From: Ligula intestinalis | Taxonomy: Eukaryota; Platyhelminthes; Cestoda; Diphyllobothriidea; Diphyllobothriidae | NCBI GenBank assembly: GCA_036362985.1 | Contig: JAYGXS010000005.1 | Coordinates: 11,461,136 to 11,525,135 of the forward strand | Length of the DNA: 64,000 bases | Direction of reading: 5' to 3' | In this document: one piece after another, positions 37,831-53,004 of the stretch | Position numbering within the stretch: position 1 is the first letter of the stretch | How the letters are laid out: each line of letters opens with the position of its first letter | Position numbers and translations under genes: made by a program | Notes under the pieces: model-generated | What the model saw: the letters and a program-made list of their open reading frames with translations, nothing else | Told to the model about the DNA's origin: nothing | Databases searched by the model: none

Positions 37831-39699
37831 TTTAAGCAAATCTGCCTAACGCCTTAATAATCGTTCAGTTAAGCTTTGGGTTTTGACAATTTGTTACTTA
37901 TTTTGGCAATCTGATGCCCATCAGCTCCACGTGATTACCCTCGACTTTCATGTTTTTCCATCCCATTTCCAATCAACTTACGCATCACCCTGTGATTTGT
38001 GCGCATAATTCATTAGGAGCTTTTAAGGTGTTTAAAAAATCTTAGAGGATAGGTTTCTGTCTTGAATCTTTCTTACCCACATTCCTTCGTCTACCACCAA
38101 CCCTAAAACACCTTCTTGCCACTAGTTCCTTAGTACAGTGGAGCCTCGGGTAATGAACATGTCCATCTACGAGCACTTCCGGTAAAGAACGAGCCACTCG
38201 CAGAAAATGTGTTTCGCTTGATGGGCTTTCGTTCAGTTAACGAGTTGTCTGTGCATGTGTGTCGGTGTCCCCGGAATCTGGGTCCTCGGTCACCTGCAGC
38301 CGGTCAGTGAACTGATACAGTTTGACTGGCTACGTTTCGCAAGATGAAGGTTGATACGTGAAGAGCTCGGAGCTGGACCGGATTCAACTCCTTAACCAAG
38401 GTTCACCTGCATATGGCAAATTGATTCGGTTTGTTTATTTTACTTATTTATTAGATCGTTACCCAGGCTGGACTTCCAGTCTGGTTGACGGCTAAAAACT
38501 GAAGTAATCGAACCTGCGACTTCTTTCCGGATGGCACGTGTCTAAAAACAACTCTTTACGGCCGTTGGTCTCACTTTGCAAAAAAGTAATAGGCAAATGG
38601 CAGCGTGATTTCGGTAGCTGTCAAACAGGCCTAACCTGTAACAAGCAGACAAAAAGAACAAACGTTTATAAAGGCCACTCTACCGGCAGGCCAGTAACGC
38701 GAAATTTGCAGACTCAAAAAAGGTGAAAGCCAAACTAGTCGTATTGGTCATCGAGGGGTCAACTGAGCAGTCAAAACATGTGCAAAGTCATTATTATTTT
38801 AGTTAGCAGAATAGGCAGTACAGAGCATGCATCGCTGTTTCTAGCTGGCTTAACTCTCATCCGTCCCCTTTATCTCTCTTTATCCCTCTACATGCGGTAC
38901 GGCAGAAGTGCGCATACCATAAAGGAGCATGTTTTAAGTCGAGAAACTCCCACTTTACATCTTTTTCCATTCCTGTGAGCAGTTCCAGTCTGATTAGGAT
39001 GCTAGGATGGCTATGCGTGAACGAGTAGATAAATGCCCAAACAACCCGATGCTGGACGCCTGACTGCTTGAAAAGCCTCTAAACTCTCCATGATTTTAGG
39101 AGAAATAGACACGATTGCTGCAACAATAACTTCCTTTGCTTGACGTTACGAACTCATGCTCAAACTCCATAATCAGCGACAGCATCAGATGACAAAGACG
39201 ACCAGTAGGTGTCCGTTAATGAGACCAAAAGATGGACTGTCATGGTCACGAGTCGTTTACTGAGCCCATTGAAACAGCGAGCAAAACAACTGCGTCAGGG
39301 AAACGTGAAGGCTCCTCGGCACGCGAATGGCTAAACATGTAGCAACAGTGAGGAGAGCTGACATAATCTCTCAAGTTGCGGTCCCTTCAACGAAACCCGG
39401 CCATATATTCGAGTCCGACGAGGTCTAAATTCTCGTTAGAGCTAACAATCGCGTGAGCTGCAAGTTGTTTAAGTCATTTTTAACGGTCCCTAGTCGAAAA
39501 ATCAAAGCAATTATATTGGTGGATGAAGGTTAACCGTTGATTTACGGAATTCGCTCCCCCTTTTCTAACCCAAGGCGCACAGCAGTTTGTATTATAGGAA
39601 TTGACCCGTTTCTGCTATTATCTGTGTTTCTGATGAACGGTTTGCGACGAAATTCAAGAGGTTAGGTGAATGAAGGCTTGTTTCAGCGATAAAATTTTC

Positions 39700-39850
39700 G
39701 TGATGTGTGGAACAATGGACTCCTACTCACAAGGTTTTAGGTTCGAGCTTCGTGTGGTGCACAGCGCGGAGTTGAATATAGCTCGTTGATGATGGTAAAT
39801 AAGCCAGAAATGATCCTTGCAATCTCCCTGTCTTCCTTGGCAATGCTTAA
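39700..39850 (+). mobile_element. Second SINE family, copy 2
   Basis: B-box-like TTTTAGGTTCGAGCTTCG, GTGGTGCAC, GTTGATGATGGTAAATAAGC and CAGAAATGATCC, in the same order as copy 1. Confidence 0.6.
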
Positions 39851-39924
39851 GTGCCCTTAACTCCACACCACATATTCGGTTCTCTGACTACTGTAATTAT
39901 TCTTTTAGGAAGCACGCTGGCACA

Positions 39925-40245
39925 CTGCAATTTCAATGCCGGTGAACCAGATGGCTGAGCAATCACCGGGCCAACAGCCAACACGGAGGATTGCCCTGTA
40001 GGGATTAATGACTCAAATGCCGTCCATCAAGTAATCCTTGGATCAGAGAGCAATCATCCTCGGCGAACTTAAGTATGTATATGGTAGCGTAGTGATTGCA
40101 CCCTAAAAAATATTACAAGTCCTTGCGTTTGCAGTAACCGCATCTCCTGCTGTCTGGGATGATGTGATCGACCACGAATCCGAAACGTCAGGCAAACGAG
40201 GTCCATCCTCCAACGATCGAATCATCTCATCCCCAAAAAGTTCCC
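39925..40245 (+). mobile_element. tRNA-Leu-derived SINE, near full length
   Basis: The head GAACCAGATGGCTGAGCAAT (39943 region) is followed by a GTCCATCAAG body and AGAGCAATCATCCTCGG. Then GATGATGTGATCGACCACG, CCGAAACGTCAGGCAAACG and an AACGATCGAATCATC end follow. The (TTC) tail is eroded. Confidence 0.6.
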
Positions 40246-40488
40246 GGGACTCGCATGGGCACTTGTATTATGTACGACCTTTTCTTATGCTCAAGATAGC
40301 TTGTCGGGTGAAATGTGTATGACTTAGTCGGAAATGATCTTTCATCAAAGGTTTCCGAAGATGTCAAGGCCAACCCCGGCAGTAATTGACGCAGAGGTGG
40401 CACAATGTGAAAGCTGAGATCTAACAGCCAAGCATATGCACTTGCATCGTTTTCACATCAGGAGGGCTACGATACAAACAGATTTTTT

Positions 40489-40509
40489 GGGGGGGGGGGG
40501 GGGGGGGGG
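40489..40509. repeat. Poly-G run of 21
   Basis: Twenty-one consecutive G bases preceded by six T bases. It could be a real homopolymer or have an uncertain length in the assembly. Confidence 0.9.
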
Positions 40510-41556
40510 AGGGCGAGGGAGTGAGGGAGAATGAATTTTCCAATTTGTGAATGCACGCAAGGGCACTGATCTTTTTTTACCTCTCAAGCTGCTGAATGAA
40601 CAAGTAGTTGCTAATCAGTTAAAACATCCCCACTAAAAGCAGCCACAGTGCAGTTTCGCTATACTTAATTGCAAAGGGCTGCAGTTGAAATAGCTGAATG
40701 CCAGTTGCAGCCTAATTAAAGTCTGATAGTAAGAGGTCAGTGTTTGACCATTTTTCGTAGGAATTTGCCGATCGAAAGCTCAGAGAATCGTGAGAGGTTT
40801 TTTAGTAAATGCCAGCAGTTCATAGTTTTCCACAGTTTAGCCCACGGACGTTTACAGAGAGTAGGTACTTTGGAGCATCATCTCATGAAGAATGGCTAGG
40901 GTGCGTTCGACAGCATGTTCTTTAATTCTGTGTCAGAATTTCGTAATTAAATTACTCTGCTTACGGGTCATTTCTCTCCTATGAGTTCTATTTGTACGAA
41001 ATGTGCTGACTAATAAGAAAATGGATTGCCTTAATTGGCGGTGACCCTGCGCTAGATTCCTGGGACTTGGAGTGAGTGCTAGGTTATGTAATTAAAAAAT
41101 GGTAAGTGCTAAAGACAATGTTAAATTTGTTTCAATTAGTAATATATCTACAGATAAGAGCAGGACAAAGGAGTGGGGAACCACAGTAATTTATAACTAG
41201 GTTACTTGACGTAGGATGGAGTGTCCATACCTCTGACTGTGTTCTGAGAAAACACAACTCGCAAACGTCAAGTAACTGCCCGTATATGTGCTTAAAAACC
41301 TCAACCATTAACTTACCCACAAAAAGCAATCTATGAATAACAAAAGCAAACATCGCTTAATCCCCTGGAAAGTAATGGCAAGTTGTGTGTCTGACATGAG
41401 TTTGCTTTACACCAAATGATTCGTCAGATGTGAAAGAGTATTCGGATATTCAGTAAGTTTTATACTTCTTCCATATACTACATCTTCTTTGACCAATTAA
41501 GGTTAACAAAACATTCCGAATTTTAAAAAATATCCACATTAAAGTAAAGTGTATAC

Positions 41557-41637
41557 CTGACCAGCCAGGAACTCATACAGAAGGACGCCAAATGCCCACC
41601 AGTCAACAGCTTTTCCGTAGGGCTTGTAATTTACAAT
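41557..41637 (-). CDS. Protein kinase C exon, subdomain IX ([12 protein letters not shown])
   Basis: This 81-bp, phase-0 exon of 27 codons reads [17 protein letters not shown] and then [10 protein letters not shown]. It contains the invariant Asp of subdomain IX (VDWWAFG) and joins APE of the previous exon directly. The acceptor is CGCTTTTTAG and the donor is GTATAC. Its length is an exact multiple of three and the frame is open. Confidence 0.95.
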
Positions 41638-43577
<1,940 letters not shown>

Positions 43578-45884
43578 TCACAACAACGATAGAATTTTCC
43601 CGTCTGCACTATCAGTATACAAATCTGTCAAAAACGCATTCGGTTAGTTAGTTACCCATTGTGTGAGTGTCACGTCTATCTAATTCCATCACGCAGGACT
43701 ACTACCGTTGCGCTCAACAAAGCAGCCAGATTGATAGGTAGTAGTGATCACAAGCGGGCATAAGATTGTTTTCTCAGTGGAAAGGGCTAACTGGAGATCT
43801 GCTTGCGTTAGGCGTCGAGGACCAAGCACCATCAATGAAGCTAACGGAGAATAGTTGATAATCTTAATGCAAAATCTGCAAAAACTGGGGAAACTTTAGC
43901 TTGCGCCTGATCATTATGGTACAGACTTAAGGTAAATTAAATGGCCTTGTGTAGTAAAGTTCCCCTCTGAATGGAAAACCTTTAAATTAATGTACACACC
44001 ACAGTACTGTGAAAGTGCGTGGATTCATCTTCCTTCAGCTGCAGAATACACCAGTTAGTCAGAAGTTTTCACCTGACCCAGGAGCTTTGATTTAGCATGA
44101 AGTGTTATCAAGTAAACTAGCTTTTCTTGATTGGAAATGACTCAAATACGGAGACGTGACAACATGGTGGCAGTTTGATGGCGGCCCCCTTTTCGGGGCT
44201 TTGAGGATTTTCTAAGCGGGAAATGGGCAAGGGGTGAGGTTAGAGGCAACGATGGTTTGTGTGTACATTGCCAGTGGCAGAGCCTTCTATTCTGCTAGCC
44301 ACATATTGATGGCACGCAAGAATTTAATGAAGGAGGGTAAGGCTACTTCGTCACTTAGTGTTACGAAGTCAAGTGGCAGCTCTGGAATATTTGCTCTCAG
44401 ACCTTAAGGCAGGAAGTAAATCTGAAGTTCAAGCCTGGAGCACTTCGTCATTGAATGTTTTTATCCAAAAACCTCTTTTCTCTGAGCAACGTGCAAACGT
44501 TTTGTCGAGTACCATCAGGCATACTTGAAGTGATCTAGAAATAACGCCCACGGATCCCTTCGGGTTAGGGGAAAAAAATAGGCACCTCTGGTTGGCATCA
44601 GGGCTTCCTTTTATAAAGCAGTCCGAGTAATGCAATCGAAAGAAGTACCAACAAATGTGGTAGGAACTAGAGTGCTCGTTTCAGCCTCAGTCACCATCAT
44701 CCACATCAGTCAGCCAGATCGTAGTCTCAAACCTGAAGGATTTGTAGCTCAGGCTCTGCGGCATTTGAGACAAACAATGAACTATTGAGTTAGGTATTCA
44801 CGTTCTGTCGGGTAATTTGGAGTCCCACAGGAGCAATATCCACAGGATGGAATGCGAGTGCTCCTAAAATTCACAGAACTGACCTCTAGGCCTCCCAGTT
44901 TTGGTCGCATCTTAAAATCAGTAACAGTACACACTTAGATCGCAAATATGGGTGTGAGAAATCGCCAGGAAAAACTCCATACGGGACCGAAGAGCAGCTT
45001 CTGTATGCTGCTGTAGGTCAATGTGCAATCTCTGATTCTGCCCTCGCCTTTTCTTCTACACCTGAACTTTTCTGTGTTATTGCTTGAAGGTGGTAAAAAA
45101 TACTCAAAGCGGCCAGTTTTAAAATTGTTTTCTTCTTTGACCCTACGCGTTGCTATTTTAGAAATTGTGATTATTTGTCTAAATCACTTCTAGCTAAATG
45201 CAGCCACCAACTTTATTTCCCGGTCGCATCTTGTGGGGCATGATTTAGTCAGAGCAACAGGCTTCAGTAATTGTCATCAGCTCAAAATTCTTTGGATTTT
45301 ATTCAAAGTATTGGTGGCTTCTACAACAACATGTTATTGAAGAAGACTCTGTTCTTCGGGAGCCTGTACAAAAATGTTTCGCTTGCTATTTTCACACATT
45401 TCGTCCGTCATTACGGATTCATTACGTGCAAGGTCCCAATTTAGGGTTATGTTTTCTCCTACATGTAACAGTTCATTCTGGGTCTGACTGCCGTTTGCAC
45501 TATACAATCCAGCATTCCAGCCATTTGTGCCACATGGCTTGCTAGACCATGCACAAGTTGGCTCAAATTCAGTTGGTGGCGCGAAGCCGCATTGAAGCCG
45601 TCAGCATTCCCGAAATAAAATATAACAAAACACCTCTCTTTGTACCTTTATTTAACGGCCGCCTTAGAATGGTAGCCTGACCGAAGGCTATTATCCTACC
45701 AAGCCGTACGTCCTCCTTTAACGTCGCTGAAGTCCACATTTCATTTTAATTTAAAACATCACACGTTGGTAAAATTTAGATGTTGCTCAGCATCACAAAC
45801 AACTCATTCCTTATCCCTCTATGCAAATACGCAACTAGAACATGCAAAGCAGTTTATAAGGGCGCGCGATCGCTAGAACAGGTA

Positions 45885-46055
45885 TTATATTCAATTAGTA
45901 TTGTCGGTAAAGAGAAGGGACACCGGAATGGCAATTTCTGGCTTTATATCTGTCGTCTGCCAGTCACACCCAACCCATGTGGTACACTACCCAGGTGACT
46001 TTTTGATCAGCGGCCAGCGCCCTTACCATTGCGCAACCAGCTTGTTTGAGTCGGA
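45885..46055 (-). mobile_element. Second SINE family, copy 3
   Basis: On the minus strand: GGTTGCGCAATGGTAAGGGC (A-box type), GATCAAAAAGTCACCTGGG, GGGTTGGGTGTGACTGGC, AAGCCAGAAATTGCCATTCC and GGTGTCCC. Confidence 0.62.
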
Positions 46056-46073
46056 ATATATTACTTCTCTTTA

Positions 46074-46221
46074 ATGAACGTTATGCGACCACTGACGGAA
46101 ACCACTTCCCCCATTCCGCACTGCCGTGGGCCTCATTTCTTGGGCTTTGACAGCAGCCGTGAGGCTCAAGGCAATACAGAGCGGAATAAGTGTTTTCCGT
46201 TAGCGGTCGGTGAACGTTCAT
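46074..46221. repeat. 148-bp near-perfect palindrome
   Basis: The left half starts ATGAACGTT and carries GCGACCACTGACGGAAA and GGGCCTCA. The right half is its imperfect inverse, ending TTTTCCGTTAGCGGTCGG and AACGTTCAT. The central loop is only about 10 bp. Confidence 0.72.
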
Positions 46222-46924
46222 CAACGAGGTATTACATTCAGCTGTCTTTAAGAATTCTGGCTCAGACACTATCGCAGCCAGCTATATATAAGGCAATGGA
46301 TACACAGGTGCTGTAGTATATGCAGGGTGTGCAGTTGCTATGACGCAACACACCAATCAAAATTAGTCACGGCCACATGCTGAGCAGCTGGCTGCATTTC
46401 ATGCAATAACGGTTCAATGGCTGTGTGCGAGTCGCTTCTTGAAATAATTCCATCACCATGGTTCTCATTGACTTGATACATATCTATTGTGATAATAAGG
46501 GACTAAAGTGATTGGTACATTGTAGAAAATTAACGACAACCCGTAAAAATTGCGAAGGTTTGCACACATCACTCTTATCAGATGTTGTCTGTGACGGTAG
46601 ATTTGAGTGTAAAAAAAACTGTCAGGCAGTAAACGTTATCGTTCCAGTGATTGTAAAAATCGACTCCTGCTTAATTTTATCATTTCAGAACGGAGTATTT
46701 GAAGTAGCTACACGTAAAATGCATACTGTTTTGATGAGTTTACATCGGATTGAAAAATTAAAGAAAACTTTGCTAAAATTTGTAGATGCGTTTTACAAAG
46801 GCAAAAATGGGTTGTCAAAGGGACTGAGGACAGATTGAAATGAAGGTACTACCTTGTAACATGCCGGGGGCACTAAGCTATTTGTGCCTCCCAATAAATA
46901 TTTATGTTTTTTAAAGCTGCTCAC

Positions 46925-46987
46925 CTATATATAATACCGTTGGCATGCAAGAAGAATAAGCCCGTCGCAATCTCAGCTCCATAAAAT
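46925..46987 (-). CDS. Protein kinase C exon, FYGAEIATGLFFLH helix and start of the catalytic loop
   Basis: This 63-bp exon translates, with the GT carried from the upstream exon, as V-FYGAEIATGLFFLHANGIIY plus AG. It corresponds to kinase subdomain VIa leading into the YRDLK catalytic loop. A TTTACAG acceptor and a GTGAGC donor flank it. The terminal AG completes an Arg codon with the first G of the next exon, so phase is preserved. The preceding intron is 12.4 kb and the following one is 3.4 kb. Confidence 0.93.
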
Positions 46988-49900
46988 CTGTAAATAGAAA
47001 GGTCACATTTTAGAACCTAATTTTGCAAGCGGGAGGAAGTATAGAAAATCAAGAAAACATTTTACCAAGCAATCGGCGTGATGAAAGGTGTGACAGCAAT
47101 CCCTTTCATAGAAAATGAAACCAATAAACTGCAAATTTTAATATTGCCCTTTCCACTAGCTTTTAATCGATATAAGAAGCGGAGAGAAGTGGCAGAATAC
47201 TAGCGGGATCCAAGCGCTGAGTTGGTTTGTGGCCGTAAGCTTCACTGTAAAGTCTGCCAATTGCTTAGCTGTTGACTTTTTATTCACTATTTAACCCTCT
47301 CGTATATCTTCTCCCCAGTTTGTTGCAGTCATCGTTAAAAAATGTAGCGTACTAGAGGTTAGATACTGAGGAGAGATAATGAAAGTCCTAGCGAAGGCGT
47401 ACAAGATTCCTATGCATATTTGCCTTTGGTTTAGACTTTTTTGGCTGCGATTGCACCATGGCCTCCATTTTCGCACAAAACTACTCTAAGTTAGGTGGTA
47501 CTTGCTGAGATTGTGCGAATCAGTAGCTCCAACTAAAAAACATGTAGGCATTCTCGTGAAGGAAGCCTTAACGGAGTTTCCTTTGTTTGAAAACGGATAT
47601 TTACTGAAAGACCTGAGGAAATAAGTTGTATTCACGCATATTGCGCATTTCATCTTTTTGTCTGTTGAAAATAAAGAACAATAACAATGCAGAGAGAATA
47701 GAATTTACATCCAAATTCGCCCATGAAATCTTTCATATGAGGAAGTGTTTAGAAGGCTTTCGTTGTGTTGCGTTAATAAGGGAATCATTGAGAAAATTTT
47801 AATGGCGAATAATGGTCTTTGGTTGATGTTTTGGATTCAAATTGTAAACAATCATCAGGAGAAGCAACATATATGGGTATATCCATAGGCAATAAATTTT
47901 CTACTTCATGCAATTTCAACCGCATTTGTGAAATCTATCTTAAAGTGGAATAAAGTACTTACGTTATGCAGTTTTATTAATAAACGTGCACTCCTGTTTC
48001 CATTTATTTGATTCACGTTAGAATGCCCACATTTGAAGGAGTTTCTTTCTGATCTAACGCGAAGTTCGTACTCTGTACATAGTGGCTACTTAATAAGTGT
48101 GCATTTTATAATTGATTTTCGATTACCTTAACGATTTAAGTAAGCTTTTTCTTTGTACTAAATGCCCAGCAAACTTAAATAAGGCGAGTGTGCTTAGCAT
48201 AATGCAGTAGTTTGCCAAAGTTTGGTAATCATTGGCAAACCGACACTAAGTAGTGTTGCAATAATAGTTATCGGGCATTCTTGTCTCAAGTCTTTTTGGT
48301 CACACAAGGAGGCCAGCTCTTTGATTAGCTTCCTTCTGAAGACTTGCAAAGTAGATTCTGTAATAAATGAATACTTATATACAGTAGTCGCCAAAGACCA
48401 TCTAATTTTCAGACTTTTGTAAAAGATTGATCATTACTCAAATACCAGTGTGAATGCATTAAGGAAGATGTAGAAATAATAATAAACTGCATCAGGCATA
48501 TTAAGTACTTAAAAACAGTAAAGGAATTACCAAGTGTTTGTAAAGAAAAATAAAATTTTCTCCATAATCCTGTGGTTCGCGAGACGTAAAAAAGAGCTTT
48601 AAATTAAAAATATTAATAAGGATCTTTTGTTAAATTTAAAACTTAAAGCAAACACTTTCTTTATATCGAAAGAACTTTCCTTAAGTCAAGATATTCTGTA
48701 AACTTTACGCTTATTAGATAAGTATCTATCAAATGTCATCAAAAATTGTGTCATAATTTTCCTTGTTTGCACTGTTTTCACTGATAAATTTATAAATTCT
48801 GCCTCTGCTCGACGGTTACACGAAAACATTTTTCAATAAGATAGCTATAAAAAGCATTTACTGAAATAAAGTGTTTTCTGATATAAGTTTTAATGACTAT
48901 GGGAACCGTTTGATATACATAAAGGCCTCAATTAGCAAACCACATTTTCGAGAGTTAATCTTGTCTGCCGTGGAGTTGTGAGACTACTGTTTCGAAAATT
49001 AATAAAAAAACTTTCCATATAGGTTAACCTCTTACGAAGTGCTTTGATTAGACATTTGGCTGACGAACTTCTGCGTATATTAATTTTTTCCAACGTAATG
49101 CCAGAAACAAATTTTATAATTTTGAGAATGTCTTTATGTTTCCTGAAGATAAACGATTAAATTTGACTTGAGATGAAAGAACTTTCTTTTCTCTTTATAA
49201 TGGATTACCTTTCGCATGAGTTGATTAATATCACTTTCAGATGTATACTTGCAAATTTAAAAAAAACTGGCCAAATCCAATGCCATTTTACGAAATACTT
49301 ATTATTCTTTCGCCTGTTACGTTTCTAAATAAAGTGAAAAGGGGAACGTAAAGTATAGAAAAGCTGTATTTTTTCACGAATTAAATTCAATAAGCATTTT
49401 TTATCTTTAATACGCGAGAACATGTCAGAAATGTTGTTTTTATTCAGGAAAATTTGAGCTTCATTGCTGCATTCAAACAAACACTTCTTTTATTTCATTT
49501 TGTGCAAAAAATTAACAGGATAGCTCAATATAATTTCTTAAAAACAACTGTTCAATGTTACTGCAAACAAATTTGGTTTCTTTAACGTGGCTGTATAATT
49601 TTGTATAAACTTTATCAGTTCTGGAAGGGATATATTCTTTACCTATTTTGCTTATTTTGGAGTTCATTCTTAGTGTTATCAAAATAAACGTGTCGTTGGG
49701 TCCTATCTATCGTAAAAGCATAGAAAATTCCTTCTATATGAGACAACTCCCAATTTCCCCAAAGCTAATGGCCATTTCTCTTAATAAACTTAACTAAAAT
49801 GACGATTTAACTAAGTTAAAAGTCTTGCGCAGAATTCAATAAACTAAATGACTCACAATAGTGTTTTCAAATATATGCTAAAGTATCCAGCCAAATTTCA

Positions 49901-50029
49901 TACTTGGCGTTGTATGGTCCTCGGCGGCTACTGTACAGTAGTAGATACGCGTACACCGACCTGTTAGAGGACATCTCGTCCTTCCGTGTTGCCATTAGAG
50001 CTGTCACTCGAGCCTCTACTATGATATAG

Positions 50030-50130
50030 GCAGAAGGACATTACCGGCAGAAGCATAGGACACTAGAATTGCCATTTCTGGCTCGTTAGCCGTCGTCAGC
50101 TAGTGATACCCAACTCCAGTGATGCCACTG
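50030..50130 (-). mobile_element. Second SINE family, copy 4 (3' part)
   Basis: On the minus strand: GTTGGGTATCACTAGCTGAC, GACGGCTAACGAGCCAGAAA and TGGCAATTCTAGTGTCC. Confidence 0.58.
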
Positions 50131-50509
50131 AAATTGCTGCCACACTCGACTTAGCGCATTGTCCGTCTTGCCACCACCTCCTTCATTTCCAGCAACAAGG
50201 TTTTATATGAACAGTTCGACTCGTCATCCCGACGACGCCCACCATATGCGTCACAGCAGGGTGGACACAGGGACTTTGACTTCTGTGTGAATTTGTTTAT
50301 ACAGTATAGCGCGTGCTGTAAGAAAACTGCCAAAATTTGCAAAAGACTCGCGAACCAAGCTTAAGTTGGGGTGAAATACCGATTATCGTGCAGTCTAGTC
50401 TCAAATCTTTTCAGTCACGCCAGGATGTCGACTCTTTCATAAACTTCTTTCTGACCGATAACGAAAAGTGGCTACGTAAATAGCATGCACGAAAATATTT
50501 TTTCTTGAA

Positions 50510-51170
50510 CGCTTTTGGTCTAAAAGAAAGGGTATCCTTTGGTTTTATAAAAATGGTTAATTAGGAGTAACGACTATGAGGTGTTCATTTATAATACACT
50601 GTATCCATCAATTTATTAGTGCTGCTAAAATGTATACAGCATAATCCACATCGACTGCACAATTTTATGAGAACTGTGCCACCTCTTTTTCAAAACATAG
50701 GCAAAAACGTTTTCTTGCTTACGCAGAATGCGCACAGCATGCTTTTTGGAAACCTTGAATTCAGGTTTAGCAGTCGGCAAATTTCAAAATCATCCGGCAA
50801 TTTAGAAGCTTTTTTAAAGCGATAGATACCCTTTCTTTAAGCATAAAACTTGATGAAGGCGTAGTTTTCCGTCGAACGAATACAACAACGAATATTTTCG
50901 TTGTTGTTTGCTATAAAATATATTTGAATGTTTACAGACAGTCAAAATCAATGATAAAAGTGCATACTACCTAAGTAGCCATGTTTCTTTTTCAGAAACT
51001 GCATTTTATAAGTGGTCAGCAAGAAGCTCATCAAAGCATCGGCACCCTGACCTGACCAAAATGACTTGAGATTAGGCTGCAACCGTACTTAATGTTGGTT
51101 TGCGATTGATTACCAATATTTCGCACATGTAAGCATTTTGCTTGTGGCACTTGCCATACTGTAGTGATGG
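50510..51170 (+). repeat. AT-rich dispersed repeat, unit 1 of 3
   Basis: Shared landmarks in order: GGTATCCTTTGGTTTT, GAGGTGTTCATTTATAATAC, CAATTTATTA, AGCATGCTTTTTGGAAACC, TTGAATTCAGG, ATAAAATATATTTGAATGT, TAGCCATGTTT, GACTTGAGATTAG and TACTTAATG. The same order recurs in units 2 and 3. Confidence 0.65.
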
Positions 51171-51429
51171 TAGACTTGCACTGCATCTGTCACACTCTTC
51201 CTTAATCGCTTGGCTTCGATGGGAAGATAATGTTAAGATGGCTGGAGGCGGTCTCTGGCGCAGTCACTGCCAAAGGTTACTAGGCCGCCTGCGTGTGCTA
51301 CGCACGGTCGGGCGTCAGCTACATTTGCCGGGGCAAATGAGATTTCACATAGGTGTCACTACCATAAAGGATTCACAAAGGCGACATTTACTAATACAAG
51401 CAAAAATGCCAGTTCCAGGAATTTATTGA

Positions 51430-51660
51430 GAAGAAGCAGCTGTGATCGCTGGGACAAAAGCTTTATTCGTCTGAGATTTCGAAGTCCGCCGCTGATACAT
51501 CATCAGAGAAAATACCAGAAGAGGGTAATTCATAGAGAGGAATTTGCATTATCTATAGGATACAGTCGTCATGCTACCGCATAACTATGACAATTAACTG
51601 CTCCCCCTATCGATGGCCAGCACACGGGTCATGACCTGCTGAACTTTCATCATCCGTGGT
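51430..51660 (-). mobile_element. tRNA-Leu-derived SINE copy
   Basis: On the minus strand it has GACAATTAACTG-type body sequence in inverse, then CTGATGATGTATCAGCGGCG, CTTCGAAATCTCAGACGAA, a GTCCCAGCGATCACAGC block and a short TTC tail. It separates the first two AT-rich repeat units of this intron. Confidence 0.62.
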
Positions 51661-51664
51661 GGAC

Positions 51665-52290
51665 TTGGTTTTATACTGAAAGAAGGTGCATACTTCGGTT
51701 TTAGAAAAATCTCTAATAATGAGATTTTTACGACTGTGAGGTGTTCATTAATAATACATTATACTCGTCAATTTATTAAAGCTGGCTATAATTTAAGCAG
51801 CATGATCCACCTTGATCGCAAAACATTATGGTAACTATGTGACCGCTTCCTCAACCCGTAGCCAAAAACCTTTTCGCCTAAACAGAGCGCACAAAGCATG
51901 CTGTTTTGAAACCTTGAATTCAGGTAAAGCAGTCGGTAAAACCAAAAGATACCCTTTCTTTAAGTAAAAAATTCAAGTAAGGCATTATTCCCTACCAAAC
52001 AAGTACAATAGAAATGTTTTCGTGCATATTTCTATAAAATATATTTGAATGTATACTGGTAGTGAACATCCGTAATAAAAATGCATACGACTCATGTAGC
52101 CATTTTTTCAGAATCTTCATTTTAGAAGCGATCAGGTAGAAATTTATTAACAGGCTGGCATTGTGGCGCGACTGAAGTGACTTGAGATTAGACTGCCTGG
52201 TAACCGATATTGCAGTCCTCCTTAACGATAGTTTGTGAGTGATTACCAGTCTTCGGCAAATTGCGCCATTTTGCTTGCAGCAATCGCCTT
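51665..52290 (+). repeat. AT-rich dispersed repeat, unit 2 of 3
   Basis: Repeats unit 1 throughout, for example GAGGTGTTCATTAATAATAC, GAAACCTTGAATTCAGGTAA, ATAAAATATATTTGAATGTA, GACTTGAGATTAGACTGCC and TTTGTGAGTGATTACC. Confidence 0.65.
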
Positions 52291-52294
52291 TTTC

Positions 52295-52890
52295 AAAATA
52301 CATATTTTTGGAAAGGATAACTTTTGGTATGTAAAAAGCTTTCTTATTATGAAATTTTTGAAGATTGTGAATAGCTTATCCATAATTTACCATATCCGTC
52401 AATTTATAAATATGGTTTATAAAGCATATGCTATGATCCAAAATGATTGCCAATTATTATGGCAAGTATGCGATCGACTCTTTCAGGCTCAGAGAAATGT
52501 ATGATTTTCCTTACAAGGAATTTCGAATAGCACGTAGTTTGGAAATTTTTTTTCGCAAAAAGAGTGAAATTTACTCCTTTATGCAGAAAATTTTTGAAAG
52601 CAATAGAGACTCCTTCCTGAAGCCTAAAAATTTTAAAACATGTATTTTGCTACAAAATGCAAACAGAAAATAACGTTTTCTTTCGTGCTTTCGGCAAAAT
52701 ATATTTTAACATATAAAAGCATCAAAAATATATTTGAAAAAGCAATACTACTTATCTGTATATTTTTGCAGAATAAAGGTCTTGTGGGTGACTGCATTTA
52801 ATGTAATGTTATAGCCGGCACCTTGACGCGATTAATTTATCTTGGGAATGTGCAGCACGATAATCAAGCTCACCATCGTACTTAAGTATG
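52295..52890 (+). repeat. AT-rich dispersed repeat, unit 3 of 3, most diverged
   Basis: The landmarks CATATCCGTCAATTTATAAA, TCCTTCCTGAAGCC and ACCTTGACGCGATTAATTTA, and AAAATATATTT blocks, follow the same order with more change. Confidence 0.5.
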
Positions 52891-53004
52891 TTGTTTAAAC
52901 CAAATAAATATTTCAGAATTTATATTAAAATTTAATGAGATGGGGACTCTACTGTAGAAAAGGCCGCAAAAATTGAGTGAAGTTGTTATGTAACCGCATA
53001 TTTA

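Larger units (their letters stand above)
37261..41556 (-). other. PKC intron (4.3 kb)
   Basis: Contains the 250-bp tRNA-like palindrome, copies of both SINE families and the G21 run. The frame at 38778 is unrecognised. Confidence 0.8.

Noticed and set aside
38138..38165. Possible pogo/Tigger-type terminal repeat (CAGTGGAGCCTCGGGTAA)
   Set aside because: No matching inverted end or transposase fragment was found nearby.
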